Source: Metabacillus malikii (GTDB lineage: Bacteria > Bacillota > Bacilli > Bacillales > Bacillaceae). Taken from it: a stretch of 64,000 nucleotides of DNA. The DNA is taken from positions 1-64,000 of the forward strand of contig NZ_JAUSUD010000003.1 of assembly GCF_030813355.1 (NCBI RefSeq), read 5' to 3'. The position numbers were made by a program, and so were the translations under genes. Numbering within the stretch: position 1 is the stretch's first letter; each line of letters starts with the position of its first letter. This document shows positions 1 through 9,891 of the stretch, one piece after another. The notes under the pieces are model-generated. The model did no database searches and was not told where the DNA came from. It worked only from the letters and a program-made list of their open reading frames with translations.

Positions 1-557
1 GAAAAAGCATCCAAAGGTAAAATAGAACCGTTTTAAAAGCCCGTCGGAGTGGGAAAAAGCATCGAAAGGTAAAATAGAATCATCTTAAAAGCCCGCCGGA
101 GTGGGAATAAGCAACGAGAGGTAAAATAGAATTGTATTAAAAGCCCGTCGTAGCGTGAAAAAGCATCCAAAGGTAAAATAGAACCGTTTTAAAAGCCCGT
201 CGGAGTGGGAAAAAGCATCGAAAGGTAAAATAGAATCATCTTAAAAGCCCGTCGGAGTGAGAAAAAGCATCCAAGGTAAAATAGAATCGTTTTAAAAGCC
301 CGTCGGAGTGAGAAAAAGCATCGAAAGGTAAAATAGAATCGTTTTAAAAGCCCGTCGGAGTGGGAAAAAGCATCGAAAGGTAAAATAGAATCGTTTTAAA
401 AGCCCGCCGGAGTGAGAAAAAGTAGCCAAAGGAAAAATAGAAACATTTTAAAAGCCCGACGCAGCAGAAAAAAGAAGTCCAAGGTAAAATAGAACCGTCA
501 TAAAAGCCCGACGCAACAGAAAAAAGAAGTCCAAAGTAAAATAGAATCATCTTTTTA
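1..557. repeat. 52-bp tandem array 1 (11 copies)
   Basis: Eleven head-to-tail units start at 1, 53, 105, 157, 209, 261, 312, 364, 416, 467 and 519, so the period is 52 (51 in two units). Each unit carries a GGTAAAATAGAA block, a TTTTAAAAGCCCG block and a GGAGTGGGAAAAAGC block. The last three copies are more diverged (CGACGCAGCAG in place of CGTCGGAGTGG). The array runs off the left edge, so the true copy number is unknown. The whole unit is conserved, so it is not a CRISPR array. No coding role is supported. Confidence 0.93.
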
Positions 558-681
558 GCAATAATACATACACACAATCATCAACCGTTAAATTAACTTT
601 TTTTATCAACTATTGTGAATAACCACCAATTATGATACATTTAAACTATCTAGTTGTGCGTATTTCAGGAGGTGTCTTTGC

Positions 682-915
682 ATGCATACAGCATTAATTA
701 TCCTACTTGTTTTAGTATCAATCGCATTAATCACAGTTGTATTATTACAATCAGGTAAAAGTGCAGGATTATCAGGTGCAATTTCTGGTGGTGCTGAACA
801 GCTTTTTGGAAAACAAAAGGCTCGTGGTCTTGATTTAATTTTACACCGTGCAACCATTATTTTGTCAGTGCTTTTCTTTATTTTAACAGTATTAGTTGCA
901 TACATCGTTAAGTGA
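682..915 (+). CDS. secG: Protein translocase subunit SecG
   Basis: SecG is the small third subunit of the SecYEG channel and assists SecA-driven export across the cytoplasmic membrane. The 77-residue product has the family's usual size and shape: a hydrophobic N-terminal helix (about 2-22), a short polar loop containing [20 protein letters not shown], and a second helix (about 53-74). The Gly/Ser-rich loop ending in a GxxxLFG-like motif is diagnostic. A strong AGGAGGTG lies a few bases before the ATG. It stands upstream of est and rnr, the usual Bacillus order (secG-est-rnr-smpB-ssrA), and is followed by its own terminator. Confidence 0.95.
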   Translation: MHTALIILLVLVSIALITVVLLQSGKSAGLSGAISGGAEQLFGKQKARGLDLILHRATIILSVLFFILTVLVAYIVK

Positions 916-925
916 TGATAAACAA

Positions 926-954
926 AGGGTCTGAGGCTTCAGGCTCTTTTTTTA
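926..954 (+). terminator. Terminator after secG
   Basis: A nine-pair stem (AGGGTCTGA with TCAGGCTCT, two G-U pairs) around a GGCT loop is followed by a run of T residues. It separates secG from est/rnr. Confidence 0.8.
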
Positions 955-1158
955 TATCCTTTATTAAAAGGGAGCAGACATTTCTGAGTCTAGTGCGATA
1001 GAAGTAGGACGCTTTCTAGTATTCGTCATACATACTTATCATAAGCAGTAATTTGGTAAATTAATTAAACGTTTGTTTAAATGAAAGAGAGTACATATCT
1101 TATTGAAAATAGCTAGAAAATAGGTTATACGAAGTTAATGAAGAAGGAGTAATGAGAA

Positions 1159-1902
1159 ATGAAAAGAGTGTTACCGAAACCATTTACTTTTGAGGGAGAT
1201 GAAGGAAAAGCAATTTTACTTTTACATGGCTTTACTGGGAATACTGCAGATGTCCGGATGCTTGCCCGTTTTCTAAATGAGAGAGGCTATACATGCCATG
1301 CACCACAATATAAGGGTCACGGTGTTCCACCCGAGGAGCTCGTTCATACTGGTCCTGAACAATGGTGGCAGGACGTCATGGATGGATACAATCATTTGAA
1401 AAACTTAGGCTATGACCAAATTGCTGTTGGCGGATTATCACTAGGCGGTGTGTTTTCCCTTAAATTGGGTTACACTGTTCCTGTAAAGGGGATTGTTCCG
1501 ATGTGTGCCCCAATGTATATAAAAAGTGAACAGGTTATGTATGAAGGTGTTTTAGAATATGCAAGAAATTATAAAAAATTTGAAGGGAAATCCCCTGAGG
1601 TAATAGAAGAAGAAATGAAGGAGTTTGCGAAGACGCCGATGAATACATTAAAAGCATTACAAGAGCTAATCGCAGATGTTAGAAATAATGTCGATATGAT
1701 CTATTCGCCAACGTTTGTCGCACAAGCTAGACACGACCACATGATTAATACAGATAGTGCAAATATTATTTACGAAGAAGTAGAAACTATACAAAAGGAA
1801 TTAAAGTGGTATGAAGAATCAGGTCACGTGATTACCCTTGATAAGGAACGTGATTTGCTACATGAAGATGTATACCAATTTTTAGAGACACTAAATTGGT
1901 AA
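1159..1902 (+). CDS. est: Carboxylesterase, Est30 type
   Basis: This is an alpha/beta hydrolase that cleaves short-chain carboxylic esters in the cytoplasm. The 247-residue protein has the nucleophile elbow G-L-S-L-G with Ser94, an acid at Asp193 (RHDHMIN) and a base at His223 (SGHVITLD). These positions are exactly those of the catalytic triad of Geobacillus stearothermophilus Est30, as known from that family. The oxyanion region HGFTGN follows the first strand. GGAG stands nine bases before the ATG. It is 12 bases upstream of rnr, and the two are probably co-transcribed, as in other bacilli. The physiological substrate is unknown. Confidence 0.93.
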   Translation: MKRVLPKPFTFEGDEGKAILLLHGFTGNTADVRMLARFLNERGYTCHAPQYKGHGVPPEELVHTGPEQWWQDVMDGYNHLKNLGYDQIAVGGLSLGGVFSLKLGYTVPVKGIVPMCAPMYIKSEQVMYEGVLEYARNYKKFEGKSPEVIEEEMKEFAKTPMNTLKALQELIADVRNNVDMIYSPTFVAQARHDHMINTDSANIIYEEVETIQKELKWYEESGHVITLDKERDLLHEDVYQFLETLNW

Positions 1903-1914
1903 AGGAGGATTTAA

Positions 1915-4248
1915 ATGGAACAAGAAATACAAGTACATATTAATAAGCTACTTGATTTCATGAAGGAAGAGGCCTATAAACCGCTAACAGTTCAGGAACT
2001 TGAGGAGGCCTTTGGAATTGAGGATTCGGCAGAGTTTAAAGACTTTGTCAAAGCACTCGTTGCGATGGAAGAGCAAGGTTTAGTAGTCAGAACACGTAGC
2101 AATCGCTATGGCTTGCCTGAAAAAATGAATTTACTAAAAGGGAAACTAATTGGACATGCAAAAGGTTTCGCATTTTTAGACCCAGAGGATGCGAGCTTAG
2201 ATGATGTGTTCATTCCTCCTACAGAGTTAAAGACAGCGATGCACGGTGATACGGTTCTTGTGAGAGTTAGTTCTTCTAATAGTTCAGGCTCACGCCAAGA
2301 AGGAACAGTCGTCAGAATCATAGAGCGTGGCGTCCAAGAAATCGTTGGAACGTATACAGAAAGCAAAAACTTTGGCTTCGTTATTCCTGATGACAAAAAG
2401 ATTATAAATGATATTTTTATCCCGAAAAATGCAAAAAACGGGGCGATTGAAGGCCATAAAGTTGTTGTGAAATTAACAACGTACCCTGAAGGCCGCATGA
2501 GTGCAGAAGGTGAAGTCGTCCAAATTCTTGGTCATAAAAATGACCCTGGTGTTGATATTTTATCGATTATTCATAAGCATGGTCTTCCTGGCCTTTTTCC
2601 TGAAGATGCGCTTAAACAGGCAAATGATGTCCCTGACACTATTCACGAGGATGATTTAAAAGACCGCCGTGACTTACGGGATGAAGTCATCGTCACAATC
2701 GATGGAGCAGATGCTAAAGATTTGGATGATGCGGTCACTGTCAAAAAATTAGACAATGGCAACTATAAATTAGGTGTCCATATAGCAGATGTCAGTCATT
2801 ATGTTACCGAGGATTCACCAATTGACAAAGAAGCGTTAGAGCGTGGGACAAGTGTCTATCTCGTCGACCGAGTTATTCCAATGATTCCACACCGTCTCTC
2901 AAACGGAATTTGCTCGCTAAACCCGAAAGTTGACCGTTTAACGCTATCATGTGAAATGGAAATAGATGAAACAGGAACGGTTGTCAGCCATGAAATTTTC
3001 CAAAGTGTCATTAAAACAACAGAACGTATGACGTATTCTGATGTCCGGAAAATTCTTGAAGATCGTGATGAAGAAGTCATGAAAAGATATGAGCCGCTTG
3101 TACCGATGTTTGAAGAAATGGGCGAGCTAGCGCAAATATTACGTACGAAACGAATGAATCGTGGTGCGATTGACTTTGATTTTAAAGAGGCGAAAGTACT
3201 CGTAGATAAAGAAGGCAATCCACATGATGTCGTTATCCGTGAACGCTCTGTTGCTGAGCGGTTAATTGAAGAGTTCATGCTGTTAGCGAATGAAACAGTT
3301 GCCGAGCATTTCCACTGGATGAATGTACCGTTCATCTATCGTATTCATGAGGACCCAAATACAGAGAAGCTGCAACGATTTTTAGAATTTATTACGAACT
3401 TCGGCTACACGGTGAAGGGGTCAGCAAATGAGATTCACCCACGTGCTTTACAAAGTATCATTGAAGAAGTTCAAGGAACACCTGAAGAAACAGTTATCTC
3501 AACAGTCATGCTGCGGTCCATGAAGCAGGCGAAATACGACCCGAATAGTTTAGGTCACTTTGGTCTATCAACGGAGTATTATACACATTTCACATCACCT
3601 ATCCGACGTTATCCGGACTTAATCGTTCACCGTTTAATCCGTACGTATTTAATCAACGGAAAAGTAGACGAGGAAACACGTTCGAAATGGGGCGAGCTTT
3701 TACCAGAAATTGCTGATCATGCTTCTAATATGGAACGCAGAGCAGTTGAAGCAGAACGTGAAACAGATGAATTAAAAAAGACTGAATATATGCTTGATAA
3801 AATTGGTGAAGAATATGATGGTATGATTAGCTCTGTTACGAACTTCGGAATGTTCGTCGAGCTGCCGAACACAATCGAAGGACTTGTCCATGTCAGCTAT
3901 ATGACAGATGACTATTACCGTTATGACGAAAGACATTATGCCATGATTGGTGAGCGAACAGGTAATGTTTATCGAATTGGTGATGAAATAACCGTACGAG
4001 TTGTTAACGTCAATAAAGATGAACGGGCAATTGACTTTGAAATTGTCGGAATGAAAGGTACGAGAAGACGTCCACCTAAAGAAGCTCCAAAAGTCATCAA
4101 AATCGGTAAAAAGGGAAATCATGCAAAAAGTCGCGGTGGCGATAAAGAGTCTAGTGAGGAATGGTCAACACGACCACCAAGGAAGAAGAAAAAGAAAAAG
4201 CATTTTGAAAATGCACCAAAAGCTAAGCGTAAAAAGAAAAAACGGTAA
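1915..4248 (+). CDS. rnr: Ribonuclease R
   Basis: RNase R is a processive 3'-5' exoribonuclease that degrades structured RNA and, with tmRNA-SmpB, the mRNAs of stalled ribosomes. The 777-residue product shows an N-terminal winged-helix region (about 1-70), two cold-shock domains (about 70-205), the RNB catalytic domain (about 255-580) with the acidic cluster [12 protein letters not shown], an S1 domain (about 630-710, FGMFVELP), and a long Lys/Arg-rich tail ending [17 protein letters not shown] precedes the ATG. The gene lies between est and smpB/ssrA, its functional partners. The basic tail is typical of Bacillus RNase R and binds RNA. Confidence 0.96.
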   Translation: MEQEIQVHINKLLDFMKEEAYKPLTVQELEEAFGIEDSAEFKDFVKALVAMEEQGLVVRTRSNRYGLPEKMNLLKGKLIGHAKGFAFLDPEDASLDDVFIPPTELKTAMHGDTVLVRVSSSNSSGSRQEGTVVRIIERGVQEIVGTYTESKNFGFVIPDDKKIINDIFIPKNAKNGAIEGHKVVVKLTTYPEGRMSAEGEVVQILGHKNDPGVDILSIIHKHGLPGLFPEDALKQANDVPDTIHEDDLKDRRDLRDEVIVTIDGADAKDLDDAVTVKKLDNGNYKLGVHIADVSHYVTEDSPIDKEALERGTSVYLVDRVIPMIPHRLSNGICSLNPKVDRLTLSCEMEIDETGTVVSHEIFQSVIKTTERMTYSDVRKILEDRDEEVMKRYEPLVPMFEEMGELAQILRTKRMNRGAIDFDFKEAKVLVDKEGNPHDVVIRERSVAERLIEEFMLLANETVAEHFHWMNVPFIYRIHEDPNTEKLQRFLEFITNFGYTVKGSANEIHPRALQSIIEEVQGTPEETVISTVMLRSMKQAKYDPNSLGHFGLSTEYYTHFTSPIRRYPDLIVHRLIRTYLINGKVDEETRSKWGELLPEIADHASNMERRAVEAERETDELKKTEYMLDKIGEEYDGMISSVTNFGMFVELPNTIEGLVHVSYMTDDYYRYDERHYAMIGERTGNVYRIGDEITVRVVNVNKDERAIDFEIVGMKGTRRRPPKEAPKVIKIGKKGNHAKSRGGDKESSEEWSTRPPRKKKKKKHFENAPKAKRKKKKR

Positions 4249-4253
4249 TCAAA

Positions 4254-4283
4254 AAAGCTGGCACATAACGTTGTGCCAGCTTT
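4254..4283 (+). terminator. Terminator after rnr
   Basis: A perfect 12-bp stem, AAAGCTGGCACA with TGTGCCAGCTTT, has a six-base loop just after the rnr stop. Only a few T residues follow, but the stem is strong. Confidence 0.85.
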
Positions 4284-4373
4284 AATACTAGGGTAAAGAT
4301 TTGAGTATCTGTCCATTATTTGTTAAAATAGAACATACGCAAAAGGTAAGATGCTTGGAGAGGGGGAGTTACA

Positions 4374-4844
4374 ATGCCAAAAGGAATGGGAAAAGTAGTC
4401 GCGCAAAATAAAAAAGCGAACCATGATTTTTCAATTGAAGAAACATACGAGGCAGGCATTGTCCTTCAAGGTACAGAGATTAAATCAATCCGTAATGGCC
4501 GAGCAAACTTAAAGGATTCCTATGCACGAATTGATAACGGAGAAGTTTTCCTACACAATATGCATGTTAGTCCTTATGAGCAAGGCAATCGTTATAACCA
4601 TGACCCGCTAAGAACTAGAAAACTATTAATGCATAAAAAAGAAATCGCAAAGCTTGTCGGTGCAACGAAAGAAGAAGGCTATGCACTTGTACCGTTAAAA
4701 ATGTATTTAAAAAATGGCTATGCAAAGGTATTAATCGGCCTCGGTAAAGGGAAGAAGAAATACGATAAGCGTGAGGATTTAAAGAAAAAAGAAGCAAAAC
4801 GTGATATCGAACGTGCCTTTAGAGAACGCCAAAAGGATTATTAG
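4374..4844 (+). CDS. smpB: SsrA-binding protein SmpB
   Basis: SmpB binds tmRNA and delivers it to stalled ribosomes for trans-translation. The 156-residue product has the family hallmarks: an N-terminal [29 protein letters not shown] segment, the OB-fold core with [32 protein letters not shown], and a basic C-terminal tail (from about 130) ending RERQKDY, which enters the decoding centre. The Shine-Dalgarno AGAGGGGGAG lies directly upstream. The tmRNA gene follows about 210 bases downstream, as is usual in bacilli. Confidence 0.97.
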   Translation: MPKGMGKVVAQNKKANHDFSIEETYEAGIVLQGTEIKSIRNGRANLKDSYARIDNGEVFLHNMHVSPYEQGNRYNHDPLRTRKLLMHKKEIAKLVGATKEEGYALVPLKMYLKNGYAKVLIGLGKGKKKYDKREDLKKKEAKRDIERAFRERQKDY

Positions 4845-4858
4845 GAAAAACCTTACAA

Positions 4859-4886
4859 TTGCATTTTTGTCCACATTTGTTATAAT
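4859..4886 (+). promoter_or_regulatory. Candidate sigma-A promoter upstream of ssrA
   Basis: TTGCAT and TATAAT are separated by 16 bases, just after the smpB stop. It would transcribe tmRNA with a 160-nt precursor leader, which RNase P would have to trim. No better promoter is seen closer to the tmRNA 5' end. Confidence 0.5.
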
Positions 4887-5053
4887 AGATTTTGTAAGGC
4901 AGTCACCTACAAGGATGAACGAAAGCAAGTAATCCTTTACTCTTACGTTCTTCCGATTTTAAAATGTTTAACTGATTATACAATTTCATAAGCAATTAAG
5001 CTTATTTCTGCTTCATCTCCCGTATTCCCTAGCTGGTATATACGGCTTAACAT

Positions 5054-5416
5054 GGGGACGTTACGGATTCGACAGGGGTAGTTCGAGCTTAGGTTGCGGG
5101 CCGAAGGGATCGTCTTCGTAAAAACGTCACGCCAATAATAACTGGCAAATCTAACAATAACTTAGCTTTAGCAGCTTAATAACTGCTTAGCTGTTCCTCC
5201 CTCCATCGTCCATGTGGTAGGGTAAGGGACTCACTCTTAGTGGACTACGCCTAATTCCTCCGTCTGGGGATGATGGAAGAGACCAATCAGACTAGCTGCT
5301 CCGACGCCTGTCGATAGGCATAAGAGTTAGCGAAACCGCAAATATGTCGACTACGCTCGTAGACGCTTAAGTGCCGATATGTCTGGACGTGGGTTCGACT
5401 CCCACCGTCTCCACCA
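5054..5416 (+). ncRNA. ssrA: Transfer-messenger RNA
   Basis: tmRNA acts as tRNA-Ala and mRNA to release stalled ribosomes and tag nascent peptides. The 5' end GGGGACGTTACGG pairs with the 3' end CCGTCTCCACCA, and the T-arm GGGTTCGACTCCC is intact, with an encoded CCA. The tag frame starts with GGC at 5144 and ends at TAA TAA (5177-5182). It encodes GKSNNNLALAA, so with the charged alanine the tag is AGKSNNNLALAA. The LALAA end is the normal ClpXP degron. The tag is three residues shorter than the B. subtilis tag. Confidence 0.97.
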
Positions 5417-5441
5417 AATACATAATTTTGGTGGTTTTTTT
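5411..5441 (+). terminator. Terminator of ssrA
   Basis: CCACCAAA (including the encoded CCA end) pairs with TTTGGTGG across a short AT loop and is followed by seven T residues. The stem therefore uses the last bases of mature tmRNA. Confidence 0.85.
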
Positions 5442-5805
5442 ATTTTGTAACATCTATAAAAAATGACCTTATTCCACTCATAAATGGATTTTATAAAAAG
5501 TTATTCCTAGTAAACTCATCTTTCGTAATCCTCAAACATCATCTGGACTATTAATTATTCACATCATAAAATAAATGTTCTTATTTCACATTAGGTTATT
5601 TAAGTACTCGAAAAAGCAACTGTTTGTTGTAGTGTTTCTACCTAAATGATTTTTAAAGGGAAAGTATAGGCTATTCTTGCGTTCCTAAGCTGAATAATAA
5701 TTTTTAAAACTAGAGTGTGCTCTACTTGAAAGGTTATTAATCTTCAATCAATAGACTAATAACCTTTTAGGAAATAGTAATACTGTTAAATAATTTTTAT
5801 TTCCA
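5442..5805. other. Gene-free stretch between ssrA and the AraC-type gene
   Basis: No coding region is convincing here. The only structure is an 11-bp inverted repeat, AAAGGTTATTA (5729-5739) with TAATAACCTTT (5757-5767). It lies just beyond the 3' end of the minus-strand regulator gene and could act as a weak terminator for it, though no T tract follows on that strand. Confidence 0.5.
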
Positions 5806-6615
5806 CTAAGGCTTAGAATCAAATCTATGCCCATCACCAATCCCAACATCACCCTCATCCCGATGAAATTCCCGATAACTCCTAGGTGAATCATTCGTTA
5901 TCATTCTAAAGTTCCGGTTAAAGCTCCGCAAATTAGTATAGCCGCAAAGACTGGCAATCTCGCTAATCGAATGCTCGCTGTTTTTCAATAAATAACACGC
6001 TTGGGATGTACGATAATGATTTAAGTATTCGGTAAACGTCATCTTTGTCATTTGCACAAATAGCTTTGATAAATAAGCATAGTCATATTGCAGCTGTTTT
6101 GCGATAACCTTTAACGTGCACTCTTCATGATAATGTTTATCAACATAGAGTAATATTTTGTGCAGCACTTTCGTTTTTGTCGAGTGTTCTACTGGAATAA
6201 ATGTCGTGTTTTCCACTAATGTACCGCAAAGATTATATAGAAAACCTTTTTGCCGATAAATCGAATCAAGCTTCGTTAAGTTAGGGAGCTCATCTAGATG
6301 AATGACATTATTTTCTGGGATATACCCTTTATAGTTCAGAAAAAAGTGGCCGATAATTTCGGGTGAGAAAATTGCAATCGAAATATCGGAATTTGTCATC
6401 GTTTGAAATTCATGCATTTGGTTATTAAACACAATCGCAGCATCTTGTTTATGCAGGACATACTCTTTTTGGTCAATTGTAACGTACAATTCTCCTTCAT
6501 TAACGATAATCAACTCGTAAGCATGGTGAAAATGGAGCGGAAACGTAAAATTACTTAGTCTAGATGTATGAAAGGATTCTCGCTTTTCAACTCCGTGATG
6601 TTCAAAGAATACCAT
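5806..6615 (-). CDS. AraC-family transcriptional regulator
   Basis: This is a 269-residue one-component sugar regulator. An N-terminal cupin-like arm (about 15-130, HFHHAYELIIVNEGELYVTID) would bind the inducer. The C-terminal part (about 165-258) has the two AraC helix-turn-helix motifs (VIAKQLQYDYAYLSKLF and SISEIASLCGYTNLRSFNRNFRM). GGAG lies nine bases before the ATG. It diverges from the GH120-type glycosidase gene across 124 bases, so it most likely controls that gene in response to xylo-oligosaccharides (inference from position). No transporter is encoded beside it. Confidence 0.9.
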   Translation of the reverse strand: MVFFEHHGVEKRESFHTSRLSNFTFPLHFHHAYELIIVNEGELYVTIDQKEYVLHKQDAAIVFNNQMHEFQTMTNSDISIAIFSPEIIGHFFLNYKGYIPENNVIHLDELPNLTKLDSIYRQKGFLYNLCGTLVENTTFIPVEHSTKTKVLHKILLYVDKHYHEECTLKVIAKQLQYDYAYLSKLFVQMTKMTFTEYLNHYRTSQACYLLKNSEHSISEIASLCGYTNLRSFNRNFRMITNDSPRSYREFHRDEGDVGIGDGHRFDSKP

Positions 6616-6739
6616 AAGCTCACACTCCTAAAATAAACACGAATATTGTCTACTATTATACTATTTTTCGAATAGAAAGTAAGCGTTTTTTCACTCTATA
6701 ATAATCGTAGTAGGACAGATTATATGGGGAGGTTACAAA

Positions 6740-8668
6740 ATGTCATTTGAATACCATGTAGCAAAGAATGGGTCTGATCAAGCAGAGGGAACAAAGGAAA
6801 ATCCGTTTTTAACGATAAATAGAGCTGCAGCTGTTGCTGTTGCGGGTGATACGATTATTGTCCATGAGGGCGAGTACCGTGAATGGGTAAAACCAAAAAA
6901 TGGCGGATTAAGTAAGTATCGTAGAATTACGTATCAAGCTGCTGAAGGTGAAAAGGTAGTCATTAAAGGTTCCGAGCGGATTCAAAAATGGGAACAGCAT
7001 GAAGGAACTGTATGGAAAGCTGTTTTACCGAATGACTTTTTCGGAGACTATAACCCTTATATTGAAGAAATCTTTGGCGATTGGGTAGTCTATAATCCTG
7101 GTAGACATCTCGGCGATGTTTATTTGAATGGAATGTCGTTTTATGAAGTTGAAAATGTAGAACAATTACAGAATCCTGAAGTGAGAACAGAAGTGCTAGA
7201 CCATTGGACGAAAACAACTGTATCTGTCGTTAATCCTGAACAGACAAGATACGTATGGTTTTCAGAAGTAGATGAGCAACATACAACGATTTATGCAAAT
7301 TTCCATCAAGCAAATCCAAATGAAGAATTAGTCGAAATCAATGTACGGAAAGCTTGTTTTTACCCAGAGCAAATAGGGATAAATTATATTACGGTGAAAG
7401 GCTTCGAGCTGTGCCAGGCGGCTACCCCTTGGACACCACCAACAGCTGACCAACCGGGGTTAATTGGACCACGTTGGAGTAAAGGCTGGATTATTGAGGA
7501 TAATATCATACATGATTCAAAGTGTAGTGCGATCAGTATCGGTAAAGAGGCGTCAACAGGTGATAACTATCGTACAAAACGAAAAGACAAACCAGGTTAT
7601 CAATATCAATTAGAATCTGTCTTTTCAGCAAAACAAGTTGGCTGGAGTAAAGAAAAGATTGGTTCGCACATCATCCGCAATAATACAATCTATGATTGTG
7701 GCCAAAACGGAGTCGTCGGCCACCTAGGCTGTGTATTTAGCGAAATATACAACAACCATATTTATAATATCGGTATTAAGCGTGAGTACTACGGTCATGA
7801 GATTGCAGGGATTAAGCTGCATGCAGCAATCGATGTCCAAATCCATAACAACCGTATCCATAATTGCTCGCTAGGAACCTGGTTAGATTGGCAAACGCAA
7901 GGAACAAGAGTGAGCAGTAACCTGTTTTATCAAAACAGCCGCGACCTGTTTGTTGAAGTGAGTAGCGGTCCATACATTGTCGACCATAACATTTTAACAG
8001 CAGACTACGCGTTAGATAACCATGCCCAAGGTGGAGCTTATATTAATAATCTCATCCGAGGGAAAATGGTCCACCGCAAAATGCTCGACCGTGCGACACC
8101 ATATCATGTGCCACATAGCACAGAGGTAGCCGGATTCGCAGTTACATATGGTGGCGACGACCGTTTTTATAATAACCTGTTCATCGGTGATGATGCTTTA
8201 GATAACGTCGGTACGACTCATTTTAACGGGTATCCTGCGTCACTTGAAGAGTATATTGAAACAGTCCATCAAGATGAGGGTGACCATGAAGCATTTAATA
8301 AAGTAGAGCAGCCTGTATATATTAGCAAAAATGTATACTTTAATGGTGCACAACCTTATGAACGAGAATATGAAAAGATCGATGCAGCTCACTATAATCC
8401 GCAAATAAACATTATCGATGAAGGAAATGAAGTGTATCTTTCTTTAGAACTTCCTGAAGAGTTTGAAGCATTCCTTGGAGATACTCATTCGACAGATACC
8501 ATGGAAAGAGCTCGCATTGTCGATGCAGAGTTTGAGAATCCAGATGGAAGTAAAGTTGTCCTTGATAAAGATTTCTTTGGGAAACAAAAGGAAGAAAAAA
8601 GCGTAGTTGGACCAATTACGAGTTTAAAAGCAGGTAAGAATTATTTGAAAGTTTGGGATAAAGATTAA
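6740..8668 (+). CDS. Beta-xylosidase, glycoside hydrolase family 120
   Basis: This is a 642-residue right-handed parallel beta-helix protein without a signal peptide, so it is cytoplasmic. The N-terminus (YHVAKNGSDQAEGTKENPFLTINRAA) and the helix repeats (IIRNNTIYDCGQNGV, IHNNRIHNC) fit family GH120, whose characterised members are intracellular beta-xylosidases. The two catalytic carboxylates of Thermoanaerobacterium saccharolyticum XylC (Asp382, Glu405, as I recall) match Asp383 in TWLDWQ and Glu406 in LFVEVSSGP here, with the same 23-residue spacing. A database might call it only a pectate-lyase-like beta-helix protein. The likely role is trimming imported xylo-oligosaccharides, under the divergent AraC regulator. 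Confidence 0.82.
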   Translation: MSFEYHVAKNGSDQAEGTKENPFLTINRAAAVAVAGDTIIVHEGEYREWVKPKNGGLSKYRRITYQAAEGEKVVIKGSERIQKWEQHEGTVWKAVLPNDFFGDYNPYIEEIFGDWVVYNPGRHLGDVYLNGMSFYEVENVEQLQNPEVRTEVLDHWTKTTVSVVNPEQTRYVWFSEVDEQHTTIYANFHQANPNEELVEINVRKACFYPEQIGINYITVKGFELCQAATPWTPPTADQPGLIGPRWSKGWIIEDNIIHDSKCSAISIGKEASTGDNYRTKRKDKPGYQYQLESVFSAKQVGWSKEKIGSHIIRNNTIYDCGQNGVVGHLGCVFSEIYNNHIYNIGIKREYYGHEIAGIKLHAAIDVQIHNNRIHNCSLGTWLDWQTQGTRVSSNLFYQNSRDLFVEVSSGPYIVDHNILTADYALDNHAQGGAYINNLIRGKMVHRKMLDRATPYHVPHSTEVAGFAVTYGGDDRFYNNLFIGDDALDNVGTTHFNGYPASLEEYIETVHQDEGDHEAFNKVEQPVYISKNVYFNGAQPYEREYEKIDAAHYNPQINIIDEGNEVYLSLELPEEFEAFLGDTHSTDTMERARIVDAEFENPDGSKVVLDKDFFGKQKEEKSVVGPITSLKAGKNYLKVWDKD

Positions 8669-8716
8669 TTCAATTATATGTTGATAATATTGCGGTTCAA
8701 TAAGAATATCAGTTGG

Positions 8717-8751
8717 AAAAGCTAACTCTGTAAGTAGAGATTAGCTTTTTT
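8717..8751 (+). terminator. Terminator after the GH120 gene
   Basis: AAAAGCTAACTCT pairs imperfectly with AGAGATTAGCTTTT, followed by T residues. Confidence 0.8.
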
Positions 8752-8771
8752 GCTATTTTATAATAACTTAA

Positions 8772-8786
8772 TGAAAATTATTTTCA
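8772..8786 (+). promoter_or_regulatory. Fur box 1 upstream of yfmC
   Basis: TGAAAATTATTTTCA is a perfect 7-1-7 inverted repeat that matches the Bacillus Fur/PerR 7-1-7 consensus except for one symmetric A/T pair of positions. Confidence 0.65.
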
Positions 8787-8834
8787 ATTACCTATTGTCT
8801 AAAGGGAAAAAATAGGATAAAATCCGAAAAGTAA

Positions 8835-8849
8835 TGATAACAATTATCA
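8835..8849 (+). promoter_or_regulatory. Fur box 2 upstream of yfmC
   Basis: TGATAACAATTATCA matches the 7-1-7 consensus TGATAATNATTATCA at all defined positions except one. It lies 25 bases before the yfmC ATG, where bound Fur would block initiation under iron-replete conditions. Confidence 0.85.
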
Positions 8850-8873
8850 TTATCATTTAAGGGAGGAAGAGAC

Positions 8874-9869
8874 ATGAAAACAAATACATACAAAGTTAGC
8901 AGACGGTTTATTACGATTTTTTTATTAGCAGTTTCTTTACTGATTACGCTAGTAGGTTGTGGGAATCAAACTGAAAAGACAGCTTCTGAGGGCAGCGGAA
9001 AAAAAGAAGAAAGTCAAGTTAGAGAAATTGCTCATGCAATGGGAAAAACGAAGATAGAGGGCACACCGAAGAAAATCGTCACTTTATATCAAGGTGCAAC
9101 AGATGCTCTAGTTGCTTTCGAGATGACCCCAGTGGGTGCTGTGGAATCTTGGTTAGAGCAGCCAATCTATCACTATTTAAAAGAGGATATTGGTGAAGTT
9201 CAAATTGTTGGTCAGGAAACCCAACCAAACCTTGAGGAAATTGCAAAGCTAAAGCCAGATTTAATTATTGCTTCAAAAATTCGTCACGAGGAAGTGTATG
9301 AACAGTTATCTGAAATTGCTCCAACTATCGTACATGAAACAGTATTTGATTATAAAGGTACTGTTCAATTAATGGGTGAGGCGATGAATGAAGAAGCAAA
9401 GGCGAAAGAAATTATTTCTGCTTGGGAGATGCGCGTAGCAGATTTTCAAACAAAGGTGAAAGAAAAGCTTGGTGACAAATGGCCACTCCACGTCTCTGTC
9501 GTTAACTTCAGAGAGGACCATGCACGAATATATCTGACAGGCTTTGCAGGGTCAATTTTAAATGAACTTGGTTTTAAAGGTCCAAAAGACTTATCTGATG
9601 ATTCACAGGATATTTTGCAATTAACAGATAAAGAGAGTATTTCAGAAATGAATGCAGATGTTATTTATCTATTCATGGAGGACAATGAAGCAGTAAAGAA
9701 AACGTATGAACAATGGACCGGACATCCGTTATGGGAAAACCTTGATGCTGTAACGAATGACGAGGTACATCAAGTAGATGAAATCATCTGGAACATGGGT
9801 GGCGGAATTACAGCGGCAAACTTAATGCTTGATGATTTATATAAGAAATTTGAATTAGAGAATGAATAG
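8874..9869 (+). CDS. yfmC: Fe(III)-siderophore/citrate-binding lipoprotein, YfmC-like
   Basis: This is the substrate-binding lipoprotein of an iron-complex ABC importer, anchored outside the membrane. It has 331 residues with a lipoprotein signal (TM about 12-28, lipobox LVGC) and a class III binding fold. The stretches VTLYQGATDALVAFEMTPVGAVESW, NLEEIAKLKPDLIIASK and SVVNFR-DHARIY closely follow B. subtilis YfmC, the ferric citrate binding protein. GGGAGGAAGAG precedes the ATG and two Fur boxes lie upstream. The permease genes follow after a MITE-like insertion. The bound ligand could be another hydroxamate or carboxylate siderophore. Confidence 0.9.
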   Translation: MKTNTYKVSRRFITIFLLAVSLLITLVGCGNQTEKTASEGSGKKEESQVREIAHAMGKTKIEGTPKKIVTLYQGATDALVAFEMTPVGAVESWLEQPIYHYLKEDIGEVQIVGQETQPNLEEIAKLKPDLIIASKIRHEEVYEQLSEIAPTIVHETVFDYKGTVQLMGEAMNEEAKAKEIISAWEMRVADFQTKVKEKLGDKWPLHVSVVNFREDHARIYLTGFAGSILNELGFKGPKDLSDDSQDILQLTDKESISEMNADVIYLFMEDNEAVKKTYEQWTGHPLWENLDAVTNDEVHQVDEIIWNMGGGITAANLMLDDLYKKFELENE

Positions 9870-9891
9870 ATTGTTAAATTAAAAGACTATA

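Noticed and set aside
1-560. CRISPR array
   Set aside because: The full 52-base unit is conserved, with no alternation of constant repeats and unique spacers, and no cas genes are present. The same applies to the arrays at 24.3 and 63.1 kb.
344-577. Minus-strand open frame through array 1
   Set aside because: It is a translation of the 52-bp repeat units. There is no ribosome-binding site, and the period is not a multiple of three.
6671-6690. cre-like site AGTAAGCGTTTTTT upstream of the GH120 gene
   Set aside because: It matches the consensus at only 11 of 14 positions, with both 3' conserved bases wrong.
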